DNA of 20,599 bases from Chara braunii (lineage: Eukaryota; Streptophyta; Charophyceae; Charales; Characeae): NCBI GenBank assembly GCA_003427395.1, contig BFEA01000496.1, positions 693,691 through 714,289 on the forward strand. Reading direction: 5' to 3'. Below, piece after piece: positions 1 to 8,719 of the stretch. The position numbers and the translations under genes were made by a program. The notes below the pieces were generated by a model. It saw nothing but the letters and a program-made list of their open reading frames with translations, had not been told where the DNA came from and ran no database searches. The stretch's first letter is position 1. Each line of letters opens with the position of its first letter.

Positions 1-10
1 CCCATCCCCC

Positions 11-12
<2 letters not shown>

Positions 13-53
<41 letters not shown>

Positions 54-70
54 AAAAAAAAAAAAAAAAA
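13..70. repeat. (CAAT)n microsatellite followed by an A-run
   Basis: About nine and a half CAAT units at 13-50 run directly into about 20 A residues ending at 70. This is simple sequence; the A-run could alternatively be the tail of an older retroposed sequence. Confidence 0.95.
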
Positions 71-140
71 TCTATCTGTTTTGAGTCTAGTTTTGTTTTT
101 GATTTTTTAAAAATAATTTTAATGCTCAAAAAATAAAAAT

Positions 141-189
141 AAAAATATGGGGATGTAGAGAGCAAACAAATCTACACCCCCATATTTTT
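141..189 (+). repeat. 19-bp inverted repeat (hairpin) in the putative LTR
   Basis: The arm at 141-159 (core ATATGGGGATGTAGA) pairs with 171-189 (core TCTACACCCCCATAT) with one mismatch and an 11-nt loop. The outer pairs are A/T only. Its function is unknown; it could be an LTR regulatory or RNA structure. Confidence 0.8.
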
Positions 190-237
190 TGATTTGTTTT
201 TCACTTGTATTTTACCTGAAAAAAAAAAATCCGCGGG

Positions 238-262
238 CCGAGTTGTACCACGTTCAACTCGG
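238..262 (+). repeat. 8-bp perfect hairpin CCGAGTTG/CAACTCGG
   Basis: CCGAGTTG at 238-245 and CAACTCGG at 255-262 are perfect inverted copies around a 9-nt loop, within a GTTGAA-rich stretch of the putative LTR. Short, so it may be fortuitous. Confidence 0.6.
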
Positions 263-376
263 TTTAACGCGGAGTTGCAACGAGAGTTGAATGGGAGTTG
301 AACCGTTCAAGTCAAAACGCCCGTTGAATCCAATTTCGGACACATAGCGATCAGGAAGTCGCGCTGGGCGTAAGGT

Positions 377-388
377 TGGTATCGGAGC
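377..388 (+). promoter_or_regulatory. Primer binding site, initiator-Met-tRNA type
   Basis: TGGTATCGGAGC differs by one base from TGGTATCAGAGC, the complement of the 3' end of plant initiator methionine tRNA used by many plant LTR retrotransposons to prime minus-strand DNA synthesis. It sits 143 bases upstream of the gag ATG at 531 and marks the 5' LTR/internal boundary. Confidence 0.8.
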
Positions 389-1529
389 CCGACTCGTGGC
401 TAGGGTCTTAGGATTGATAGCACGTTAATTAGGCGACCTGCCTAACCGAGGGCGACCTCGCCCTCAGAACGCGCATGGACGTGACCCTATTGTCACCAGA
501 AGCAGATCGGCTAACCGACGAGCAGCCAATATGGCTGCCAATGTGCAAAATCCGGTTCCACAATAAAATGTTAATCCACCTAATCAACCTGCCCCACGTG
601 CATGAGCTCCCATGTCGCCACCAGATCTCTATCTGTTTGATCCAGCGCACCATCTCGCAGGAGCATGACTGGCCACGCTAAGAGCACAACAGTACGACGA
701 TCACGAAGCACAGATCAACATTCCGGCTCGAATGGGAGGAGACACTCATCACTGGTATAGTACCTATGTGTGGGTGGATCTCTTGACCTTCGAACGGGAC
801 TTTATGAACCCATTCGATTATGTCCACCTTGAGCAAGCGATGTACATGATCAAGGACCGAGTGCAAAAACCGCTCGAATCCGTCGTGGAATATCGAAACC
901 GGTTCTACAGAATGTTCGTAAAAACTGAGCGAGGTGAGCAAGTTGGGAGAGATCTGTTCATTGACGGACTCCGCAACCGGACAATAAGGGCTTAGTTGCG
1001 AAAGCAGTTTTCCCCCATCACCCATACGCTACAACAAATTATGGCTGCTGCGGAAAAAATGGAACGGAAGTTCGCGACGAACTTCCTGGAAGGAGAAGAC
1101 TACCCTAGAGACGGAGATTCGACTGAGCTCGCAGGAGCAAGAGCGGAGCTGACTGCTTTACAGAACAAATTTGAAAACATGGGGTTTGTATCAGGACCTG
1201 ATACCTATGTGGAACAGATAGGCCCCAAACGAGTAGTCCTAAGTGAGACTCCGAGCATCTCTGCTCCTATGATGCCCCCGCCCGTCAGGGCATTACCCCC
1301 GCCGCCGGTTGAGGCTCCTGTACGTTCAAACGAATCGGCGGCCATTTTCGAACTAACCAAAACCTTGATTAGTTTGATCCAAGAAAGCAAAAAGGAGAAG
1401 CGAGAGCACAATGCTCGACTGGAAGCCATGATGAGGAACATGCGACCTATTGCGGTACGCGCCCCTCCGATGCCGCAGGGATTAGCCCCGATCCCTGCGC
1501 TCGGGGGAGTTGTGAACAATATGAATGTC

Positions 1530-1571
1530 TGTTATGCCTGTCATCAGCCAGGACATCTAGCCCGTGATTGC
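1530..1571 (+). other. CCHC zinc knuckle of Gag nucleocapsid
   Basis: CYACHQPGHLARDC matches C-x2-C-x4-H-x4-C exactly. This is the RNA-binding nucleocapsid motif that packages retroelement RNA. Confidence 0.96.
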
Positions 1572-2144
1572 CCCCACCGACCCCCACAACAACGGACCGG
1601 AGCCGCACCCATGGCCGCGACTCCCATCGGCAACGGACCTGGACGAGTCGGAGTCTTGATGGAAGAAGTAGAGGGTGGGGGAAGTGCCCTGGCTACCTCC
1701 GAAGAGGCCGTCGAAATAATCCCGCTAGATCAGTACGTATCGCTGGGATATCCTGGGCTTGGAATGATCGGGACAATCAGACCAGCGCCAGAACCAAAAG
1801 AGGTGGCGGAGTGGCGACCGTCCCTAGGAGAAATGGAGTCGGGAGGGCCCACCTTCGTCACAGGAGAAATCGATGTATTAAACATCATCCGAGCCTTGGA
1901 CCATCGGATTCCCCTTCCGATAGGTCATCTACTCTCAATCTCCGAGCAAGCCAACGAGCGAATGTTTCAACATTGCAAAGCGAATCGAAAGGGATTCGCC
2001 CTCGCCCAAACACCGAACGCAAAAACCAAAGGCCCCGCGCCAGAAGAAAACCCCGCAAGTACTTCGGATCCGATACGGGTGGGATTAATCCAGAAAGACG
2101 ATCATTTCCTGCGAATTAAACCAATTCCGTGGAAATCCGCCGAG

Positions 2145-2480
2145 TGTGATATAAAAATTTGGGGAATTCCTTACAATGCCATTATAGATTCGGGAGCAGC
2201 TGTGTTGGCTATCTCACTGAGAGTGGTCGAAAGGACAGGTAGGAAAAATGACTGGATCACGCTTTCTGAGAAAGATCAGCTCGTTTCGGCTGACGAAGAA
2301 AGAATTAAAACCGTGGGAAGAATGACCAATGTCGCTTTCGGATTGGGTAAAGTGCACTCGCTTGGGGATGTTGTAGTACTAGATGTCAATACGTACGACG
2401 GTCTTTTCGGACTTCCCGCTCTTGTGGCATTACGAGCAAACCTGGACTTCGAACGACGATCGATCATCCTCCGAAATACA
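2145..2480 (+). other. Retropepsin-like aspartic protease domain
   Basis: The active-site triad DSG lies in AIIDSGAAVLAIS (Asp codon at 2187-2189). About 75 residues later comes VLDVNTYDGLFGLPAL, which resembles the second conserved segment of retroviral-type proteases. There are no stops within the domain. It lies between the zinc knuckle and RT, the usual gypsy order. Confidence 0.85.
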
Positions 2481-3170
2481 GGAGGAAAGCCCTACGCTGT
2501 GCCCATGCGATTGACCCTTCGCACTACTATTAACGCGGTTCCGTGGGTTTCGCCGATGATGGCAGGGACTCTCCGCATGATCTCCTGGGAGAAATCCGTA
2601 GAAGGAGAGTCGTCAACAGAAGATGCGGAAAGCAGTGATGAGGATGATCCAGAGATTTTGAAATTAGCACGACAACGTGTTTGTTACCCGCCACCCAAAA
2701 CGATAGCGAGAACGATGCAATTAACCAGCCGAAAAATTCAAAGGACCAAGGCGATGATCTTGGGTGAGCCCCTCGTGCAGATTTCGAGGATGGTCGATTC
2801 TTTGGAACCCCCTCAAACTCTGTACGAAGGGATCACCCCTCTCCTCGCCCGATATAGCAACAAGAAGCATTACTGTGACATTACGGATCTACCCAAGTCC
2901 TTACTAACCTCGGCTAAAGAAGTGAGATTGTTACGCTTGGGGGCGGAAGCAAACTCTCTGGAACCCTCTGGGTGTTTTGATGCAGAAACACACGGACAGA
3001 GGATAAAGATCGCAACCAAGGAAGTGCCATGGCAGGATGTTTGTGACGGGATTACCCTGGAAGGAGATGTGGCAATCCGAGAAGAAGATGCTTCGATGAT
3101 GGCCACGGTGTTCTCCTGGCGATCGGATCATTCATTCATCTCGGCGCCTCCACCCGACTTGACAAAATAG

Positions 3171-4778
3171 GCGAACACGAAATAGATTGACGTTCGGATC
3201 TGAGACCAATTTTTTGAACTGCACGTTCCACAATATGGGCCGGATGAAATTCATCGGGTGATTGCAGATATTTTAACGGAATACCAAAGAGCAATTAGTG
3301 TGTCAGACACTGGCATCGGGTTGTCGTTAGCAATCCAACATGAAATTCAGACAGGAAATCACTCCCCGATTCATTGCAAACGTTATCGCTATTCCTTGAT
3401 TGAACGCAAAAAGACCCTCGAACGAATTCGGGAGTTCGAAGCCAGCGGCTGGATTGAACCCGCTACTGGACCTTGGTCCTTTCCCGTAGTGTTAGTACCG
3501 AAGAAGAATGGAGCGATTCACATTTGCATTGATTATTGCAAGCTGAATGAACTCACGATAAAAGATGTGTATCCCCTCCCCCGGATTGATGATCTGTTGG
3601 ATGCGATTGGATGCGCCAATTATTTCAGCAAGTTTCTTATTCGGCAAGGCTTCCATCATATTCTGGTAAGGGAAGAAGATCGGTCGAAAACGACCTTTGT
3701 GTTGTTTGAGGGCACGTGGCAGTGAGTTCGGTGTGCGGTGGGGATTTGCAATGCGCCTGCCATGTTTCAGCGAGCGATGAACATGACATTCCAAAACTTC
3801 GTCAGCAAGACACGACTGACGCAATGAATGATTAACTTCTGCGTGATCGTGTACATAGACGACATCCTCGTCTATTCGGAAACCTATCACGGGCACGCGC
3901 AACACATCGAATGGACATTGGGTGCATTGAGAGACCCTGGGTTCAAGATTGCGCTTGAGAAGAGCGAATTTTTCCTCTCAGAAATTTTGTTCTTAGGCTA
4001 TGTCGTGACACGTGGAGGATTGCGGCCAGACTCGAAAAAAGTTGCGGCGGTAAAGGAAGCTTCGGTTCCCACGTCACTGACGCAGGTTCGAGCCTTCTTG
4101 GGACTAGCGTCGTATTACCGGCGCTTCATCAAGGGCTTTGCCGCGATTGCACGACCACTAACGAACCTGTTACGAAAGGACCAGCCTCTCAGCTGGGACG
4201 CAGAGTGCCAACAGGCCTTTGCAACCCTCAAGGACGCTCTGGCAACGGCCCCTATTTTGATTCGACCGGACCCCTCGAAGCAGTTCATTCTCATCACGGA
4301 CTGGCAACCGGAAGCTATTTCCGTTATTCTAGCGCAGAAGGGGAACGATGGTCGCGAACACGTCATCGAGTACGCGTCACGAACCGTGTCGGACGAACGA
4401 AGAAACGACTCCGCACCTCAGGGTGAGTGTTATGCGGTAGTCTGGGGAATCCAACACTTCCATCCGTATCTCTACGGACAGAAGTTTCGCCTCGTAACGG
4501 ATCACGAGCCTCTGCTGGCGCTGAAGAAACTCACCAACTACACGGGCATGATTGGCCGTTGGGCGGTGCGACTACAAGAATACGACTTCGATATCGTCCA
4601 TCGAAAGACAGAGCGACACGGCAACGCGGACGGGCTAACACGTCTGCATCGACCTGCCAAGGTACCAAAGGGNGAGGAAATTACACCGTGGAAAGAGCCG
4701 GACTTGACCAACGAGACGAAGTACGGACAAGTGGCAGTTCTCCCACGTGGCAAAAAACAAAACGGTGGCGATGGGTGA
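3171..4778 (+). pseudogene. pol: Reverse transcriptase-RNase H, interrupted and catalytically damaged
   Basis: This would copy element RNA into DNA and degrade the template RNA. It continues the gag-protease frame with stops at 3183 (TAG), 3201 (TGA), 3723 (TGA) and 3825 (TGA). RT motifs seen: RIREFEASGWIEPATGPWSF, FPVVLVPKKNGAIHICIDY, KDVYPLPRIDDLLDAIG, ICNAPAMFQRAMN and the YIDD box (tyrosine codon at 3852). In motif A, where this family has F-S-K-x-D-L, the sequence reads YFSKFLIRQGF, so the first metal-binding aspartate is absent. The RNase H domain keeps acidic residues in LITDWQPEAIS, GECYAVVW and VTDHEPLLAL, followed by the connecting tail GRWAVRLQEYDFDIVHRK. One ambiguous base (N) lies at 4673. 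The frame ends with TGA at 4776, overlapping the PHD-integrase frame. Confidence 0.95.
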
Positions 4779-6537
4779 TGGAGGTAACCCCACTACCCCT
4801 CTTTCTCCTCCTTCCTCCTTGTCTCTCCTCTCCCTGCCTGACAAATTTTGCTATTTTTGCGAAGCCATCTCCTGCGTCTATTCGGTCTTCATGCGTCCTA
4901 ACGGGGTAGGATATGCGGATTGGATAGATTGCCGACAGTGTGTTGCACGGGCCCATGGCTTGTGCATCCAATACAGGAACGATAGTAAACCATGGTTGTG
5001 CCCCTTGTGCCGGACCGACAAAATTCCGACCGAGGCTCGCTTTTTGGATGCCACGTTAGAAGGATTGGAAAAGACCCGAAAGTTTAGAAGGGCCGAAGTA
5101 TAGACGGATATTGCCTTAATTACCACCCTAGTAGGTAAACCCCTCCAGGATTTCACCAAGGAAGATTGGAGGAGGGTCAACGAAAGGGCTCGGGATTATC
5201 GATGGATAGAGGGTAGATTAGAAAAACGGAAAACGGACGGCAGTGGGATTTGGATGGTGGTGCCGCATCCGTTCATGCGGTATGGCTGGGTTAAGATAGC
5301 CCACGAGGAAATTGCGGCTCATTTTGCTGTACGAATCACAGAGTCCGCTATCGAAAAAAATGAGTGGTACTGGTCCAATATCCGCGACGATGTGAAGTAC
5401 ATCGTCGCCACCTGTCAAGTCTGCGCCGCTGATAAAGCGCCGATTCAGCCACCAAGGTCGATAGTGCCCACGGTTGTTGAACGGCCATTTCAGAGAGTAA
5501 GCATGGACACTACCGACATAGTGGTGCCCCCTGGCCCTAATAGTTGCGAATATTCAATCCTATTGGTATTTGTCGACCATTTCTCGAAATCGATCGAAGC
5601 GTATCCTTGTCGCACGCGACAAGCCACGAAAATCGCACGATATATCAACCGTTTCCTCGGGATGCATCAGGATACGGAAGAAATCCTGACCGACAACGGG
5701 GCTGAATTCAGGGGAGAAGTGTTAAGGAATCTGGTCCTACGTGGCGTCGCCATACGGAACACTGCACCCCACATGTCACAATCCAATGGGCTGGTCGAAA
5801 ACGCTAACCGGGTGATAAAGACAACGTTGCGACGAAACATCGCGGCACGGGATCCGAGACCCTGACCCGATATCGTCGATCACATCCTAGCGGTCCATCG
5901 CGGAACGCCCCATGAATCGACGAGGCTGAGCCCCTTCCAATTAAGAACCAATAGTGTCGCTTGCGTTTCGATACCAAGCCTCCCGGATGAGTCTACATTG
6001 AACCGACGACCCACCAGGGCCACGGCTCGGGACAAGGCCAAGCGGCACTTAGAGTTAATGGAATGGTCGCTGCCCAGGCTAGCCTGAAAGGGACAGAAAA
6101 TGACCGAACTAGCCCAGGGCCGACAAGTCCGGAGCTACGAGGCCCGAAATGGGAATGCCGGTCCGCGGCCCTAGTACAAATTGGGGGACGTGGTGCAAGT
6201 GAGGAAATGTGCTCGCCAGGGTAAGCTAGCGCCACGATTCTTCGGGCAATATCGCGTGATCGAGCTCGGCCCCAACGGCGTGGACACCGTGCGTCTTGCC
6301 CCTGAAGTCTCCGACACTCGGTCGGCTTGTCCGATCACATGCCACGTGTCCTACCTTCGCCTCCTCCCCTCTGCTCCGTCTCCTTCTCCCTCGATCTCTC
6401 TCCCAGAGGAAGCCGAAAACGACGGCTCGGACTCTTTGCCATCTCCCTCCCTTTCTTGCTCCCTCTCTGCCACCCCATCACCCCCGCCATCACCACGAGT
6501 TTCGCCATCGAGCGAGCTTTCAGTGATCAGTTGCTGA
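4747..6537 (+). pseudogene. pol: PHD finger-integrase part of pol, interrupted
   Basis: The integrase would insert element cDNA into the host genome. This frame is shifted relative to gag-RT and overlaps it at 4747-4778, so either a single-base indel or a frameshift once joined them. Domains: a PHD finger (4849-5010); the integrase HHCC zinc domain (His codons 5302 and 5320, Cys codons 5413 and 5422); the DDE core with Asp 5506 (SMDTTD), Asp 5692 (LTDNGAEF) and Glu 5797 (NGLVENANR), with 34 residues between the last two, one fewer than the usual 35; and a C-terminal GPY/F-like module RFFGQYRVIELGPNGV ending in HVSYLRLL. Stops break it at 5101 (TAG), 5863 (TGA), 6085 (TGA) and 6172 (TAG). No chromodomain was recognised. 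A Ser/Pro-rich tail ends with TGA at 6535-6537, overlapping the next ORF's ATG. Confidence 0.94.
4849..5010 (+). other. PHD finger (C4HC3) embedded in pol
   Basis: The zinc ligands are Cys codons at 4849, 4858, 4930 and 4939, His at 4954, and Cys at 4963, 4999 and 5008. The spacing is C-x2-C-x23-C-x2-C-x4-H-x2-C-x11-C-x2-C. The characteristic tryptophan sits two residues before the penultimate Cys (WLCPLC). PHD fingers typically read histone H3 tails. All eight ligands are intact although stops flank the domain. A RING-type or other treble-clef finger is the alternative, but the C4HC3 order and the Trp favour PHD. Confidence 0.85.
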
Positions 6538-8719
6538 TGCCACGGGGAGAGATCTCAGCCATCCACCAAGTGCATCATTCGAGGATCAGCCCCGACTTCA
6601 TGCGCCTTGCGCAGTTCTTCTACACTGCGGGTGTATACGGCGCGGCAGAGTTCCGATTCACGAGCAATCCCCAGGTAGTGGTGCTGGCCGAGGCAAGGGC
6701 GTTCCAACGGCGAGCGGCCCCCGGAATCAGCCACGTGTCTACCGTGGTAGTCTTTAACGGCAAAATCACCGCATTTGATCCGGCGAGGCAAGCCGCGATC
6801 AAAAGCACCTTGTACCGGTGGGGTCGCGATCTGGCCGCTGATTGGGATCGACGGCTCACAAGGCACGGTGACGAGTGCTATCCTGTCGACGGCATCGAAG
6901 TCAACACGCTGCGCACGACGCTACGCGAGTCACCTGTCGTCCTCCCAGAACTTGCTCCCTTCCAGCCGCACAGATGAGCCGCGCCAATCTCGACGTTCTC
7001 TCCTCCCTCTCTCTTCCCCGTCTTCTGGCAGTCCTCTCACTACCCTCGTCTCTCCTTCCGTCTGGAGCCACTGACAGTACCCATCGTCGATCCGGACCTT
7101 TGGAGGTTGTGGCGTGCAGAATTTGTCGAGCTCTCGTTTTGCCTGCTACGAGTGGATTTGAACTGGACGTGGGAAGGCGATCAAAGGCCCGCGTCAGAGA
7201 TTGTGGAGTTGCTCGTCATTCAGGCGTGGAGGACCAACGTGGCAGGAGATCTTCTGGGATTCGTCTTTGGAGCAGTGGATCGGGGAAACCGATCACAGAT
7301 CGTGCGCGAACTTACGATCGTGATCGCGCGATTGGCCGACGAACTCCCTCTCGACATCGTCTCTCAGAGCGACGAAGAACCCGTGTCGCATACCCTCTCA
7401 AGGACTCTCGCCCCGAGCCTCCAGTGGTCGGCTTGTATCGAGTAGCACTGGGCGGACGACTGTTTTCCCTCCCGTAGCGAGTACGTGGACGTCCACAGCC
7501 AAACTAATCCCCGCTTCTTTCGGCAACCAACAGCGTTCGAGTGGGCGGCGCTGAGAGCAGAAGAGGAGGTCGAAGAGGAATCAGAAGGAGAATTGAGGAG
7601 AGAGGTCGGGGGAGCAGCGGCCCGATTGGTCGAGGACGAGGAAGAAGAGCGCGAAGCAGAAGAAGAGTCGGCGGAAGCTGAAGAAGAAGAAGAAGACGAA
7701 GCAGAGGAGGAGACTTCGGAGGAAGAGGAAGAGGCCTATAGCGAGTACAGCGAGGGCGAGCAAAGTGAGGAGGAGGACGTAGACGATGAAGAAGTGGAAA
7801 GCGGGGACGACCAGGAGCCAACGCACGACGAGCTCGAGTGGGTGCCATGACCGGATCGGCGAGAGGAGAACCCGGAGGCTGCTGCGCAGCGCAAGAAAGA
7901 GATCGCGGAAGGAAAGCGGCTGGCGATCAATCCCGCACCGAACGATCCTTTCAAGGATCCCGAGCCGCCCAAGCTGGAACATGGAGACCTTGCTGCCACG
8001 ACCTCAGGAGCCGCGACTACAAGGCGCCCATCCCGATCCCGATCCACGTCCCCCTCTGCCTCCGCCCGTCCCCCAATTCCTCAACGTGTCAATGAGGGGC
8101 TTAGCCCTTCGTCCCCGATCCATATACCACCATCCCCTTAGCTATCTCTGTTTCAATCAGTATTTCCATCGCGTCGTCTACCCCCATCGCCACCTTCCGA
8201 CATATCTACTCCGCCCGCCTAGAACTGACTGTCCAACCCCACCCTTCCGTTCGGTGTGCTGTCCCCGACTACTCCCTCCACGTTCTACTCCTTAGCGCCG
8301 CGTGGCGAGGCCGTAACCATATAGAGGTTTACTGCATCGTTACGGGGACCTTCCCCTCGTGCGAGAACCATGATCGGTTCCGCACAGACGTCCTCCGAAC
8401 CCTCGTATCCCTTTACCCAGACTACCTCGCTTCCCTTCCCTCAGCGGCTAGAGGTTCCCCCGCTTCCATCGCAATGTCCGTTTTCAAGAACTTCCATATG
8501 ACCTCACTGCGATCGGGCGCTTCATACCCGAGCTTGCGATGGAGCCGCCCCGCCCTCCCTCATACTCATATCGCCTTCCCTTCCCCCTTCCGGTTAATTA
8601 CTGATGCAGCGGTAATGGACGTGTGTCGCGGCGACGACACGAGAAAGATCCCGTCCTTGGATCGTCGAAGAGCCCAATCTGAGGAACTAGTAGAAGAGCA
8701 GAATTGCCACGTTGGATGA
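6537..8719 (+). pseudogene. Extra sense ORF downstream of integrase, unknown function, broken
   Basis: The function is not recognised. An ATG at 6537 overlaps the pol stop (TGATG, 6535-6539). The frame runs to about 8138 with internal stops at 6975 (TGA), 7443 (TAG) and 7848 (TGA); conserved-looking composition continues through each. From 8105 another frame is open to the TGA at 8717, so a single-base indel in the overlap 8105-8138 probably separates the last ~200 codons. Seen: a globular N-terminal part (for example RLAQFFYTAGVYGAAEFRF), a second globular part (RPASEIVELLVIQAWRTNV, DLLGFVFGAVDRGNR), a very acidic Glu-rich tract at about 7557-7820, a Lys/Arg-then-Ser/Pro linker, and a C-terminal part (VRCAVPDYSLHVLLLSAAW). 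No signal peptide or clear membrane helix argues for an envelope. The position resembles the extra ORFs of some plant gypsy lineages. Confidence 0.7.

Larger units (their letters stand above)
1..376 (+). mobile_element. Probable right part of 5' LTR of a Ty3/gypsy element
   Basis: No ORF is present. The segment lies directly upstream of a primer binding site (377-388), which is where a 5' LTR ends. It is AT-rich at 70-230 and then GC-richer, with repeated GTTGAA/AGTTG words at 240-335. The block at 348-371 recurs almost exactly at 11237-11260, as expected for an LTR end present more than once. The left LTR boundary is outside the window or not recognisable, and no TG...CA termini were identified. 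LTR identity is inferred from position and from the shared end block. Confidence 0.55.
531..3170 (+). pseudogene. gag: gag-protease part of Ty3/gypsy polyprotein, interrupted
   Basis: This would encode the capsid/nucleocapsid precursor and the aspartic protease that matures it. The ATG at 531 opens the frame that carries the whole region. Stops interrupt it at 564 (TAA), 603 (TGA), 666 (TGA) and 993 (TAG); from 996 it is open for 724 codons to the TAG at 3168. Seen: a Retrotrans_gag-like segment at about 735-985 (HWYSTYVWVDLLTFERDFM through SVVEYRNRF), a Pro-rich linker near 1270-1320, a zinc knuckle at 1530-1571, and a protease with an IIDSGAA motif whose Asp codon is at 2187. A downstream NTYDGLFGLPAL segment fits the second half of a retropepsin. 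The same frame continues beyond 3170 into RT, so gag and pol were probably one ORF. If the interrupted copy were translated, the first in-frame ATG after the 993 stop is at 1041. Confidence 0.93.
377..8719 (+). mobile_element. Internal region of a degenerate Ty3/gypsy LTR retrotransposon
   Basis: In order: PBS, gag with one CCHC zinc knuckle, aspartic protease, reverse transcriptase, RNase H, PHD finger, integrase and a large extra ORF, all on the + strand. The RT-before-integrase order defines Ty3/gypsy (Metaviridae-type) rather than copia. The right end is set at the stop of the last recognisable frame (8717-8719); no polypurine tract or 3' LTR could be identified. Sixteen in-frame stops, two frame changes and loss of the RT motif A aspartate make it non-autonomous. 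It ends about 4 kb upstream of the OBAP start codon. Confidence 0.95.

Noticed and set aside
7504-7982. Leu/Arg- and Phe-rich minus-strand frames
   Set aside because: Antisense shadows of the Glu-rich tract of the post-integrase ORF.
531-8141. Alternative genetic code or programmed readthrough explaining the in-frame stops
   Set aside because: All three stop codons occur, at scattered sites, alongside frame changes and a lost RT catalytic residue; the OBAP gene shows no internal stop. Ordinary pseudogene decay is simpler.
6537-8719. Envelope gene
   Set aside because: In env position but lacks a signal peptide, cysteine-rich ectodomain and transmembrane anchor; acidic and nuclear-protein-like instead.
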